Source: Porphyrobacter sp. (GTDB lineage: Bacteria; Pseudomonadota; Alphaproteobacteria; Sphingomonadales; Sphingomonadaceae). From it: a stretch of DNA of 64,000 bases. The position numbers and the translations under genes were made by a program. The notes beneath the pieces are model-generated. The model was not told the DNA's origin and searched no databases. It saw only the letters and a program-made list of their open reading frames with translations. The stretch is from contig JAGIBN010000005.1 of assembly GCA_017744315.1 (NCBI GenBank), positions 124,001 to 188,000 on the forward strand, read 5' to 3'. Of the stretch, positions 52,394 to 60,912 are shown one piece after another. The stretch's first letter is position 1, and every line of letters starts with the position of its first letter.

Positions 52394-52399
52394 TAGGCG

Positions 52400-54574
52400 A
52401 TGGACATGCTGTCGCGTGGATCGGTTGAAAAACGTAGGGCGGGATTCTGGCCATGGTCGCGCCGGAGTGATCCTGCGCGCGCTGAGCCCGAGTACATCTC
52501 CTACGGTCCCGATTACGACGAGCCCAACTACGCCGAGCCAGAAGCGGTCGAGGCGCGCGATTGGCTCGACGAACAGCTTGCGCCCAAGCCCAAGTCCCGC
52601 ACGCGGAGCTGGTGGATTAAGCGTAGCCTGCTCGCTTGCCTGGGCGTGTTCTTGCTGCTTCTTGCCTGGCTGGCGATTACCGCGCCGCTGTCCAAGTCGC
52701 TTCAGCCGATTGCTCCGCCGCAACTGACCCTGCTGGCGGCGGATGGCACGCCGATTGCCCGCAATGGCGCCATCGTCGACCAGCCGGTCAAGGTTAGCGA
52801 GCTTCCGCCGCACGTCGTCCAGCCCTTCGTCGCCATCGAGGACCGTCGGTTCTATAGCCACTGGGGCGTCGACCCTCGCGGCGTTGCTCGGGCCTTGTGG
52901 TCGAACATCACCACCGGCCGGACGCAGGGGGGCAGCACGATCACCCAGCAGCTCGCCAAGTTCACCTTCCTCACGCCCGAACAGAACCTGACCCGCAAGG
53001 CGCGCGAGGCGCTGATCGCGTTCTGGCTGGAGGCATGGCTGTCGAAGGATGAGATCCTCGAACGATACCTGTCGAACGCCTACTTCGGCGACAACGTCTA
53101 CGGCCTGCGTGCGGCTTCGATGCACTACTTCTACCGCAAGCCGGAGAACCTGAAGCCCGAACAAGCGGCCATGCTTGCCGGACTGCTGCAGGCACCTTCG
53201 CGCCTTGCACCGACCGATAACCCGGAGCTCGCGGAAAAGCGCATGCGGCTCGTGCTGCGGGCGATGGTCGAAGCGGGCTATCTGACCAAGGCTCAGGCTG
53301 ACGCCTTGCCGACGCCGCGGGTCGATGTGCGGACGAAGAACGATCTACCAACCGGCACCTACTTCGCAGACTGGGCCTTGCCTGAGGCCCGGCTCAATAC
53401 GGGCGTCAGCTACGCCAGCCAGACGGTCCGCACGACGCTCGACTCCCGCTTGCAGGCGGCCGCACGTCGAGCTGTCGAACGTGCTCCGCTGGGCAAGGCG
53501 CAAGTCGCGCTCGTAGCGATGCGCACCAACGGCGAAGTCGTCGCGATGATCGGCGGGACCGACTACGCCAAGTCCCCGTTCAACCGTGCCACCCAGGCGC
53601 GCCGCCAACCGGGATCGACGTTCAAAACCTTCGTCTATCTCGCCGCGCTCGAAGATGGTTGGGACCCGGACGACAAGATTTCCAACCAGCCGATCGAGCA
53701 GGGTTCCTACCGTCCGCGCAACGCGGGGGGACGCTATTCGGAAACGATCACGCTGGCCGATGCCTTCGCGCAGTCGAGCAATGTCGCCGCCGTTCGCCTT
53801 TGGAGCGAGGTGGGCGACGATGCAGTCATCAATGCGGCTCGCGATCTTGGCGTGACCTCTCCCCTCGCGAAAGGCGATCCCAGCCTCGCGCTCGGCACTT
53901 CGACCATGACGCTGATGGAACTGACCGCCGCCTACGCGGGGATCGCGGCTAATAGCTATCCGGTCCATCCGACCGCGCTGAAGGGCGACGAGCCGAGCTG
54001 GTTCGAGAGCTGGTTCGATGGCCGCTCAAGCCTGTCGGCCAGCGAGCACGAGGACATGGAGGCCATGCTGCGCCAGGCGGTCAACCGCGGCACCGGGCGG
54101 GCGGCGATGCTCAACGGCCCGAACTTCGGCAAAACCGGTACCAGCCAGGACAACCGCGACGCGCTATTCATCGGCTATGCCGGCGATCTCGTGGTTGGCG
54201 TGTGGGTCGGCAACGATGACAACACGCCCTTGGACGGAATCTACGGGGGCGGGTTGCCCGCGCAAATTTGGAAGGACTTCATGCAGCAGGCGCTCGGCGA
54301 GCGGACTGCCCCGCAGCGGCCGCGTCCGACGCCGACACCGGATCCGAGTGGGCCGGTCCAGCAGCTCGACCTGCCCGACCTCGGCACGATCCCGCTGGGT
54401 GACAGCAACGCTACGATCGGGGTCCAGAACGGCGGCGCGGTGATATCAGGCGACATCCAGGGTGTGCCGGTCGACCTGCGGATCGACCAGCAGGGCGTCC
54501 GCATCAACGCCGACCCGCGCAATCGCGAACGGCCCGTGGCTCAGGCTACGCCTGCGCCGACAGCGGCTCCCTAA
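52400..54574 (+). CDS. Penicillin-binding protein 1A, bifunctional transglycosylase/transpeptidase
   Basis: A 724-residue class A PBP that polymerises and cross-links peptidoglycan. The N-terminus is cytosolic (about 1-73), with one membrane helix (about 74-95). The GT51 domain (about 130-300) has EDRRFYSHWGVD with the catalytic Glu and QGGSTITQQLAK. The transpeptidase domain has the Ser in RQPGSTFKTF (S-x-x-K), SSN in AQSSNVAAVRL and KTGT in FGKTGTSQDNRDALF. A Pro/Gln-rich C-terminal tail (about 640-724) follows. At 724 residues it is shorter than E. coli PBP1A and lacks its long insertion. It stands directly after cobS with no functional link. Confidence 0.95.
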   Translation: MDMLSRGSVEKRRAGFWPWSRRSDPARAEPEYISYGPDYDEPNYAEPEAVEARDWLDEQLAPKPKSRTRSWWIKRSLLACLGVFLLLLAWLAITAPLSKSLQPIAPPQLTLLAADGTPIARNGAIVDQPVKVSELPPHVVQPFVAIEDRRFYSHWGVDPRGVARALWSNITTGRTQGGSTITQQLAKFTFLTPEQNLTRKAREALIAFWLEAWLSKDEILERYLSNAYFGDNVYGLRAASMHYFYRKPENLKPEQAAMLAGLLQAPSRLAPTDNPELAEKRMRLVLRAMVEAGYLTKAQADALPTPRVDVRTKNDLPTGTYFADWALPEARLNTGVSYASQTVRTTLDSRLQAAARRAVERAPLGKAQVALVAMRTNGEVVAMIGGTDYAKSPFNRATQARRQPGSTFKTFVYLAALEDGWDPDDKISNQPIEQGSYRPRNAGGRYSETITLADAFAQSSNVAAVRLWSEVGDDAVINAARDLGVTSPLAKGDPSLALGTSTMTLMELTAAYAGIAANSYPVHPTALKGDEPSWFESWFDGRSSLSASEHEDMEAMLRQAVNRGTGRAAMLNGPNFGKTGTSQDNRDALFIGYAGDLVVGVWVGNDDNTPLDGIYGGGLPAQIWKDFMQQALGERTAPQRPRPTPTPDPSGPVQQLDLPDLGTIPLGDSNATIGVQNGGAVISGDIQGVPVDLRIDQQGVRINADPRNRERPVAQATPAPTAAP

Positions 54575-54598
54575 TCTCCCCGAGCGAGCACCGAGAGA

Positions 54599-55339
54599 TT
54601 ACGGATACTTCGCCGCGACGAAGTAAAGCCCCTCCGACGGAGCATTTAGCCCCAGCGCAGCGCGCTCGCGCGCTGCAAGCGCATCGGCCACCTGCTGCTC
54701 GCTCCACTGGCCGAGCCCCACCAGCGCCAAGGTGCCCACCATCGAGCGCACCTGATGGTGCAGGAAGCTCCGCGCCTCCGCCTCGACGGTCACGATGTCC
54801 CCCTCGCGGCGCACATCCAGGCGATCGAGCGTCTTGACCGGATCCTTCGCCTGGCAATGGACCGAACGGAAAGTGGTGAAGTCGTGATGCCCAACCAGAA
54901 CTTGCGCAGCCCGATGCATCGCTTCGGCGTCGAGGGGGCGGGTGACGAGCCAGGAGCGCCCCTTGTCGATCGTCAGCGGCGCGCGGCGGTTGTGGATGCG
55001 ATAGAGGTAGCTCCGCCCGAGGCACGAGAAACGCGCGTGCCAGTCATCGGCCTTCGGCTCACAGGCGAGCACGGCGATGGGATGGGGGCGCAGGCGGGCG
55101 TTGAGCGCTTCCATCAGACGGAATGGCGCGATGTCCTTTTCGATATCGACATGGCTCACCATGCCCAGCGCGTGGACCCCGCTGTCGGTGCGTCCGGCGC
55201 TGTGCATGGTCACGGTCTCGCCCGTAACTTCGCGAACAGCACGCTCGACCTCTTCTTGCACCGAGGGGCCATGGCCCTGCCGCTGCAGCCCCATGAAAGG
55301 GCCGCCGTCGAATTCCAGGGTGAGGGCGAAGCGAGTCAA
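54599..55339 (-). CDS. truA: tRNA pseudouridine(38-40) synthase
   Basis: A 246-residue pseudouridine synthase that modifies U38-40 in tRNA anticodon arms. The catalytic Asp lies in [20 protein letters not shown], and [23 protein letters not shown] and [19 protein letters not shown] are conserved. The start is TTG at 55339, overlapping the fmt stop by TTGA; no better start exists in frame. Its family length is about 250-270, so the protein is complete. Confidence 0.96.
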   Translation of the reverse strand: MTRFALTLEFDGGPFMGLQRQGHGPSVQEEVERAVREVTGETVTMHSAGRTDSGVHALGMVSHVDIEKDIAPFRLMEALNARLRPHPIAVLACEPKADDWHARFSCLGRSYLYRIHNRRAPLTIDKGRSWLVTRPLDAEAMHRAAQVLVGHHDFTTFRSVHCQAKDPVKTLDRLDVRREGDIVTVEAEARSFLHHQVRSMVGTLALVGLGQWSEQQVADALAARERAALGLNAPSEGLYFVAAKYP

Positions 55340-56241
55340 CGCAGCACCGTGCCCACCGGTATCTGCTTCCCGCGAAGGAAGTCCGCCGCGTTCATTGCCG
55401 GCTTGCCCGCGCGCTGGATCGTGAGCGGGCGGATAGCCGCATCACCGCAGGCAATCGTGAACTCTTCGTCGAGCACGGTACCTGGAGCGCCGTTCACCCC
55501 GATGACCCGGGCGCGGAGTAACTTGATGCGTTCGCCGTCGAGCTCGAGCCAGGAGCCGGGGAAGGGGGCGAAGGCGCGCACTTCCCGTTCGATCAGCTCA
55601 GCGGATTTGCGCCAGTCGATGCGGGCTTCCGACTTGTCGATCTTGGCCGCGTAAGTGGCGCCGAGGTCTGGCTGCGGCTCGGCTCTGAGTTGGTCGAGTT
55701 GCGCTAGGGTGTCGACCATCAGGCGTGCGCCGATCTCCGACAGTTCCTCGAACAGTTCGCCGCTGGTCTTGTCCTCCACCGGTACGCGGGCCGTCGCCAG
55801 CATCGGCCCGGTGTCGAGCCCTTGCTCCATGCGCATGATCGTGACGCCGGTCACATGGTCTCCGGTGAGGATCGAGCGCTGGATCGGCGCGGCCCCGCGC
55901 CAGTGCGGCAGCAGGGAGCCGTGGACGTTGAGGCAACCCTTCGTCGGCCCCTGCAGGATCGGCAGCGGCAGGATGAGGCCATAGGCGACCACGACTGCGA
56001 TCTCCGGCTCGAGCGCGAGGAAATCCGCCTGGGCCTCCATGTCGCGCAGCGTCAGCGGATGGCGCACTTCGATGCCGAGAGCCTCCGCCGCCTGATGCAC
56101 GGGCGAGGGTTGCAGCTGCTTGCCGCGGCCGGCGGGGCGGGGCGGTTGGGTGTAGGCCGCCACGATCTCGTGCCCGGCTTCGTGCAGGGCGTTCAGGGTC
56201 GGCACCGAAAAGGCTGGGGTGCCCATGAAGACTATGCGCAT
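55336..56241 (-). CDS. fmt: Methionyl-tRNA formyltransferase
   Basis: A 301-residue enzyme formylating Met-tRNAfMet with 10-formyl-[21 protein letters not shown] opens the N-terminal domain; the catalytic motif lies in [23 protein letters not shown] (Asn replaced by His-Gly-Ser pattern as usual for the SLLP loop), and GLDTGPMLA follows. The C-terminal OB-like domain begins near residue 205. It is coupled to truA (TTGA). The def gene is 900 bases away on the other strand rather than adjacent. Confidence 0.97.
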   Translation of the reverse strand: MRIVFMGTPAFSVPTLNALHEAGHEIVAAYTQPPRPAGRGKQLQPSPVHQAAEALGIEVRHPLTLRDMEAQADFLALEPEIAVVVAYGLILPLPILQGPTKGCLNVHGSLLPHWRGAAPIQRSILTGDHVTGVTIMRMEQGLDTGPMLATARVPVEDKTSGELFEELSEIGARLMVDTLAQLDQLRAEPQPDLGATYAAKIDKSEARIDWRKSAELIEREVRAFAPFPGSWLELDGERIKLLRARVIGVNGAPGTVLDEEFTIACGDAAIRPLTIQRAGKPAMNAADFLRGKQIPVGTVLR

Positions 56242-56285
56242 CGGGTCCCTTCCTCTTCTCGCGGGTTGGCCCTATCTCCCGCTCC

Positions 56286-56882
56286 ATGGCATCGCAAGAG
56301 ATCGAGGCGCTCGCGGGGGCATTGGCGCGTCTACCAGGGCTCGGCCCACGTTCGGCACGGCGGGCAGTCCTGTGGCTGGTCAAGCGGCGGGAAACCGCGC
56401 TGGTGCAGCTGCTCGACGCGCTCGAGATGGTGCGCGGGGCACTGGTCGAGTGCCGGACTTGCGGCAATGTCGACACCCAGGACCCCTGCGGCATCTGCGC
56501 CGACCCACGCCGTGACGCGCGCCAGTTGTGCGTGGTGGAAGACGTGGCGGACTTGTGGGCGCTCGACCGTGCGCGGCTGTTCACCGGGCACTACCACGTA
56601 CTCGGCGGACGGCTCTCGGCGCTCGACGGCGTGCGGCCGGAGGACCTTTCGATCGGCAAGCTGATCGAGCGGGTATCGGCAGGCGGGATCGACGAAGTCG
56701 TACTCGCCATGAACGCCACGCTCGAAGGGCAGACCACCGCGCACTATATCGCCGAGCGGCTGGAGGCCTTCCCGGTGCGCATCACCCAGCTCGCCCACGG
56801 CCTGCCCGTCGGCGGCGAACTCGACTACCTCGACGAGGGCACGCTTGCCCAAGCGTTGCGGGCGCGGAGGCCGGTGGGATGA
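56286..56882 (+). CDS. recR: Recombination mediator RecR
   Basis: A 198-residue DNA-binding protein of the RecFOR gap-repair pathway. The HhH start ([20 protein letters not shown]), the four-Cys zinc finger ([16 protein letters not shown]) and the Toprim domain ([13 protein letters not shown], then [46 protein letters not shown]) are all intact. Length is typical. It is ATGA-coupled to the small membrane protein gene downstream and divergent from fmt. Confidence 0.98.
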   Translation: MASQEIEALAGALARLPGLGPRSARRAVLWLVKRRETALVQLLDALEMVRGALVECRTCGNVDTQDPCGICADPRRDARQLCVVEDVADLWALDRARLFTGHYHVLGGRLSALDGVRPEDLSIGKLIERVSAGGIDEVVLAMNATLEGQTTAHYIAERLEAFPVRITQLAHGLPVGGELDYLDEGTLAQALRARRPVG

Positions 56883-57124
56883 AGCGCAGCTGGATCGTCG
56901 GAGGCTGGGTCATCGCCATGGTCGCCTCGGCGCTTCCCTCGCTGTGGATGTCCCTCGACCTCGCCGAACGCAATCCGCTCCAGATTTATGTAGATCCCGA
57001 GACCGGCCGCCCCACGGGGCAGCTCTACTGGCAGTTCTTCAGGTGGTGGTTGCCGATCGCGATCCCGGTGAGCCTGCTCGCCGCTGCCTGCATGTTCCTC
57101 AACCGGCCGCCCGATAGACCCTGA
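56879..57124 (+). CDS. Small two-helix membrane protein, unknown
   Basis: An 81-residue protein with two hydrophobic segments (about 5-27, [21 protein letters not shown], and about 56-75, [21 protein letters not shown]). The region between is polar with [11 protein letters not shown]. The ATG overlaps the recR stop codon (ATGA). No family is recognised; the C-terminus is basic-proline-rich. It is likely an inner-membrane protein expressed with recR by coupling. Confidence 0.65.
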   Translation: MKRSWIVGGWVIAMVASALPSLWMSLDLAERNPLQIYVDPETGRPTGQLYWQFFRWWLPIAIPVSLLAAACMFLNRPPDRP

Positions 57125-57168
57125 CGCGTTCACTTGTCGTTCGGGGCGAAAATGCTTATTTGCGCGCC

Positions 57169-57738
57169 ATGGCCATTCGCGAAATTTTGGAAGTGCCGGA
57201 TTCCCGGCTGAAAACCGTGTCGACTCCGGTCGAGAAGTTCGACGACGAGCTCAAGGTGCTCGTCGAGGACATGTTCGAAACCATGTACGACGCCAACGGC
57301 ATCGGTCTGGCGGCAATCCAGGTCGGCGTGCCCTTGCGCGTGCTGGTGATCGATCTTCAGCCTGAGGACCCGGACGCCGAGCCGGAAGAGTGCACCGCCC
57401 ACGGCGGCCATTCCCACACGCACCAGCCGCTCAAGAAAGAGCCGCGGATCTTCATCAATCCCGAGATCCTCGACCCGGCTGACGAGTTCAACGTCTACCA
57501 GGAAGGCTGCCTCTCGGTCCCCGACATCTACGCCGATGTCGAACGCCCCAAGACCTGCCGCGTCCGCTGGAAAGACCTCGAGGGCACCGTTCACTTGGAA
57601 GAGATGGAAGGCCTGATGGCCACGTGCATCCAGCACGAGATGGATCACCTCGAAGGCATCCTGTTCATCGAGCACCTGAGCCGGCTCAAGCGCAACATGG
57701 CGCTCAAGAAGCTCGAGAAGCTGCGCAAGGCAGCCTGA
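57169..57738 (+). CDS. def: Peptide deformylase with His/Glu-rich insertion
   Basis: A 189-residue metalloenzyme removing the N-formyl group from new proteins. Motif 1 is GIGLAAIQVG (44-53), motif 2 EGCLSVP (112-118), motif 3 QHEMDHLEG (155-163) with His156, Glu157 and His160; Cys114 is the third metal ligand. Between the first strand pair and motif 2 there is an insertion of about 28 residues (64-91), acidic then His-rich (HGGHSHTH). Start ATG 57169 is used (MAIREILEVPD), the standard N-terminus. The insertion would sit near the active-site face. Confidence 0.96.
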   Translation: MAIREILEVPDSRLKTVSTPVEKFDDELKVLVEDMFETMYDANGIGLAAIQVGVPLRVLVIDLQPEDPDAEPEECTAHGGHSHTHQPLKKEPRIFINPEILDPADEFNVYQEGCLSVPDIYADVERPKTCRVRWKDLEGTVHLEEMEGLMATCIQHEMDHLEGILFIEHLSRLKRNMALKKLEKLRKAA

Positions 57739-57778
57739 AGGCCCAGCCTCCAACCCCTCTCGCGCGCGGGAGGGGTAC

Positions 57779-58189
57779 TCACGCTTCGGCGTGAACTTCC
57801 TGATTGAGCGCGATCAGCGCCTCACGGCAGTCGTTGGCGCATTCGCCGCACATGGCAGCGCAGCGGTGGCAGTGTGCATGTTCATGCCTCTCGCATTCCG
57901 CGCGGCAGACATCGCACGCCTCGATGCAAGCGGCGAGCATGGTGCGGATCAACTGCCGGTTGTGGTCGGTGCGGCGGCTGGCGACGCGATAGGTCGCGGT
58001 GCACACGTCCGCACAATCCATGCATAGCCGGATGCAGCGGCGCATGACCATGTCCTCGGCCGAGCAGGCATCGGCGCAGGAATTGCAGATCGCCGCGCAG
58101 TACATCGCGTGCCGGACGGCCATGCCCAGCGAGGGATTGTATTCGGCACCGACGTCAGGGTGCTCTGCAATCATTTTTTCGATCGACAT
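57779..58189 (-). CDS. Four-helix-bundle copper-storage-like protein (Csp3-type)
   Basis: A 136-residue cytosolic protein without a signal peptide and with 17 Cys. Most are in C-x-x-C and C-x-x-x-C spacings along helices (YCAAICNSCADACSA; RCIRLCMDCADVC; ACIEACDVCRAEC; HCHRCAAMCGECANDC), the pattern of Csp copper-storage bundles that hold many Cu(I). The lack of export fits the cytosolic Csp3 class. Start ATG 58189 is used because GGAAAGGAG is six bases upstream; the codon just before it (58192) is also ATG. It stands alone, convergent with def; a hairpin with an ACCCCTC stem lies at 57753-57776. Confidence 0.9.
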   Translation of the reverse strand: MSIEKMIAEHPDVGAEYNPSLGMAVRHAMYCAAICNSCADACSAEDMVMRRCIRLCMDCADVCTATYRVASRRTDHNRQLIRTMLAACIEACDVCRAECERHEHAHCHRCAAMCGECANDCREALIALNQEVHAEA

Positions 58190-58253
58190 CATAGGCTCCT
58201 TTCCCATCGACTGAGCGAACGATGGCCGGTGGCGTTCCGGAATTGACCTAAGA

Positions 58254-58282
58254 AAAGGGCCGCCCCATCGGAGCGGCCCTTT
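58254..58282 (-). terminator. Rho-independent terminator of the lipoprotein gene
   Basis: AAAGGGCCGC (58254-58263) pairs with GCGGCCCTTT (58273-58282). On the minus strand the stem is followed by TTTTCTT. It lies 31 bases after the stop of the lipoprotein gene. Confidence 0.88.
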
Positions 58283-58312
58283 GAATTTGGGCAGTGATTG
58301 GAGATGATGGCG

Positions 58313-58846
58313 CTACTTGCTGCCGCCAGCTTCGGCCGTGTTCGTCGACGTGGCGATACCGGCTGCCTGGGCGCCGATACCCTCGGCAACGTCAGCCCGA
58401 ACTTCGTCATTGTGAGCCACAACCGTACCTGAGACCGTGCCTTCCTTGTCGAGCAGCACGGGCTCCTCCTGGGTGCCAAGCTTGGCCAGGCGGACGTGGA
58501 GCGGTTCGGGATAGAGGTAGTTGGTCGAGCCATTGGCAGCGTCCACCGCCCCGCCGATGATACCGCCGAGCAGGATGTTCCCCGCCATCGCGCCACCGAG
58601 CCGGCTCTGCACTAGTACGTAAGCCGGTTTGTAGCCCTCCTTGGTGATGTCGACCCGCAAGTCATTCCGCCGCTTGAGATTGAGCTCGCACGGAGAAACG
58701 CAGGTCGTGCCGTCGTTAAGGGCAATGTTGGCGCCGTCCGGATCGGTTCGAACGGTATAGTCCTGGCTGGTACCGTTGATGACCGTCGCGCAGCCGGACA
58801 ACGCAATAGACAGGCCCGCGAGGGCCACAGTGTGGCGCAGTTTCAT
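58313..58846 (-). CDS. Lipoprotein with PEGA-like domain
   Basis: A 177-residue exported protein. LALSGCATVINGTSQDYT: the lipobox LSGC puts lipidated Cys at residue 19, and ATVINGTSQ is a common start in such lipoproteins. The first part of the mature protein (TVRTDPDGANIALNDGTTCVSPCELNLKRRNDLRVDITKEGYKPA) is a PEGA-like carbohydrate-binding fold with a disulfide-spaced Cys pair, followed by a glycine-rich hydrophobic stretch (GGAMAGNILLGGIIGGAVDAANG). Role unknown. GGGGGGAAA precedes the ATG. It is flanked by two nearly identical terminators. Confidence 0.82.
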   Translation of the reverse strand: MKLRHTVALAGLSIALSGCATVINGTSQDYTVRTDPDGANIALNDGTTCVSPCELNLKRRNDLRVDITKEGYKPAYVLVQSRLGGAMAGNILLGGIIGGAVDAANGSTNYLYPEPLHVRLAKLGTQEEPVLLDKEGTVSGTVVAHNDEVRADVAEGIGAQAAGIATSTNTAEAGGSK

Positions 58847-58941
58847 GTATTTCCCCCCAAGAAGTCGCAACGAACGGCGACGTTGAGCTACATGACGCAG
58901 AAAGTGACCGCTACCAAGCCCGGATTTTAAAGCTCCGGCGG

Positions 58942-58975
58942 AAAAAGAAAGGGCCGCTCCACTGGAGCGGCCCTT
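58942..58975 (-). terminator. Rho-independent terminator of fhs
   Basis: AAGGGCCGCTCC (58949-58960) pairs with GGAGCGGCCCTT (58964-58975) around a 3-base loop. On the minus strand it is followed by TTCTTTTT. The stem is nearly identical to the one at 58254, differing in the loop. Confidence 0.9.
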
Positions 58976-59001
58976 CGATTTCCTACCGAGAGGATCGGTT
59001 C

Positions 59002-60669
59002 TTAGAACAGACCTTCGATCACGCCGTTCTCGAGCCGGATCTTCTCGGCGCTCGGCACCTTGGGCAGGCCGGGCATGGTCATGATGTCGCCGCAGATCGC
59101 GACGATGAAGCCAGCGCCAGCCGCCAGGCGCACTTCGCGGACCGGCACCGTGTGGTGGGTCGGCGCGCCAAGCTGCGTCGGGTCGGTGGTGAAGCTGTAC
59201 TGGGTCTTGGCCATGCAGATCGGCAGGTGGCCGAAGCCGTCCTTTTCCCACTGGTGCAGCTGGTTGCGGACCGAGGAGTCGGCGATCGCTTCGTCCGCGC
59301 GGTAGATGCGGGTGGCGATCGTGTTGATCTTCTCGAACAGCGGCATTTCCGACGGGTAGAGCGGAGCGAACTGCGACTGGCCGCTCTCGGCGATCTCGAC
59401 CACGCGCTTGGCGAGTTCCTCGGTGCCGGCGCTGCCGTTGGCCCAGTGCGTGCAGACGAAGGCTTCGCTGCCAACCGCGGCGACCGCGTCCCTGATGGCC
59501 TGCACTTCGGCTTCGGTGTCGGTGATGAAGTTGTTGATCGCCACGACTGCCGGCACGCCGAACTGCTTCACGTTCTCGATGTGGCGGAGCAGGTTCACGA
59601 CGCCCTTCTTCACCGCCTCGACGTCTTCCTTGCCGAGGTCGGCCTTGGCGACGCCGCCGTTCATCTTGAGCGCGCGCACGGTGGCGACGATCACCGCTGC
59701 AGACGGCTTGAGGTCCGCCTTGCGGCACTTGATGTCGAAGAACTTCTCAGCGCCGAGGTCGGCACCGAAGCCGGCTTCGGTCACGACGTAGTCGGCGAGC
59801 TTGAGCGCGGTCCGGGTCGCGGTCACCGAGTTACAACCGTGGGCGATGTTGGCGAACGGGCCGCCGTGGATGAACGCCGGGTTGTTCTCCAGCGTCTGCA
59901 CCAGGTTCGGCTGGATCGCGCTCTTGAGCAGCACGGTCATCGCGCCATGGGCGTTGATGTCGCGAGCGCGCACGGCGGTCTTGTCGCGGCGGTAACCGAT
60001 GATGATGTTGCCGATCGATTCCTCGAGGTCTTCGATCGAGGTGGCGAGGCACAGGATCGCCATGATTTCGGAAGCGACGGTGATGTCGAAGCCGGTTTCA
60101 CGCGGGTAGCCGTTCGAAACGCCGCCCAGCGAGTTGACGATCTGGCGCAGCGCGCGGTCGTTCATGTCGAGCACGCGGCGCCAGGTGATGCGGCGGGTGT
60201 CGATCTCGAGCGCGTTGCCCCAGTAGATGTGGTTGTCGATCATCGCGCTCAGCAGGTTGTGCGCGCTGGTGATCGCGTGGAAATCGCCGGTGAAGTGGAG
60301 GTTGATGTCTTCCATCGGCACGACCTGGGCATAGCCGCCGCCGGCCGCGCCGCCCTTGACGCCGAAGCACGGGCCGAGGCTCGGTTCGCGCAGGCAGACG
60401 ATCGAGTTCTTGCCGATGCGGTTGAGGCCGTCGTTGAGGCCGACCGAAGTGGTGGTCTTGCCTTCACCCGCCGGAGTCGGGTTGATGGCGGTGACGAGGA
60501 TCAGCTTGCCGTCTTGCTTGCCGGCCTGCTGATTGATCCAGTCCATCGAAATCTTCGCCTTGAAGCGGCCATAGGGCTCAAGCGATTCATCGGGGATGCC
60601 CAGGCGGGCGCCGATTTCAGTAATCGGCTTCATCTTGGCTGCGCGGGCGATCTCGATATCGGTGGCCAT
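59002..60669 (-). CDS. fhs: Formate-tetrahydrofolate ligase
   Basis: A 555-residue ATP-dependent enzyme making 10-formyl-THF from formate. The ATP-binding loop is in [23 protein letters not shown], followed by [28 protein letters not shown], and [11 protein letters not shown] is the second signature. It links formate to purine and methionyl-tRNA formylation. The ATG at 60669 is used because the family N-terminus ([14 protein letters not shown]) begins at once, although the frame is open further upstream. Its promoter region contains a 17-bp tandem repeat. The gene is divergent from rmuC. Confidence 0.98.
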   Translation of the reverse strand: MATDIEIARAAKMKPITEIGARLGIPDESLEPYGRFKAKISMDWINQQAGKQDGKLILVTAINPTPAGEGKTTTSVGLNDGLNRIGKNSIVCLREPSLGPCFGVKGGAAGGGYAQVVPMEDINLHFTGDFHAITSAHNLLSAMIDNHIYWGNALEIDTRRITWRRVLDMNDRALRQIVNSLGGVSNGYPRETGFDITVASEIMAILCLATSIEDLEESIGNIIIGYRRDKTAVRARDINAHGAMTVLLKSAIQPNLVQTLENNPAFIHGGPFANIAHGCNSVTATRTALKLADYVVTEAGFGADLGAEKFFDIKCRKADLKPSAAVIVATVRALKMNGGVAKADLGKEDVEAVKKGVVNLLRHIENVKQFGVPAVVAINNFITDTEAEVQAIRDAVAAVGSEAFVCTHWANGSAGTEELAKRVVEIAESGQSQFAPLYPSEMPLFEKINTIATRIYRADEAIADSSVRNQLHQWEKDGFGHLPICMAKTQYSFTTDPTQLGAPTHHTVPVREVRLAAGAGFIVAICGDIMTMPGLPKVPSAEKIRLENGVIEGLF

Positions 60670-60725
60670 GAGGCGTCCTCTTCCGGTTGCTGGCCCGCGA
60701 CGGGTGCGGGCGATATTTGGTCGTG

Positions 60726-60759
60726 AATTTTCGCAATCACGAAATTTTCGCAATCACGA
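60726..60759. repeat. 17-bp tandem repeat upstream of fhs
   Basis: AATTTTCGCAATCACGA occurs twice in direct, exact succession (60726-60742, 60743-60759), preceded and followed by partial copies (GAATTT, AATTT). Each unit contains the inverted arms TTCG and CGAA on the minus strand. It lies 57-90 bases upstream of the fhs ATG, where an operator would be expected. The rest of the fhs/rmuC gap (60670-60912) shows no other element. Confidence 0.6.
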
Positions 60760-60912
60760 ATTTGTAAGTGGGCCATACAATCTTACGGGCGGGATGCTCA
60801 AGCGGGAATCTTGCAGCTGGGCGCGATGATCGGGGGATCGAGCTCGGCGGAGCCTTGCAATGTAGGATTTTGGCGAATAAGTTCCCTTTTCGTTCTCATA
60901 TTCGGGTGTTTG

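Noticed and set aside
59152..60726. 524-residue open frame opposite fhs
   Set aside because: Antisense of a highly conserved enzyme; the translation is repetitive Asp/Val/His with no recognisable motif.
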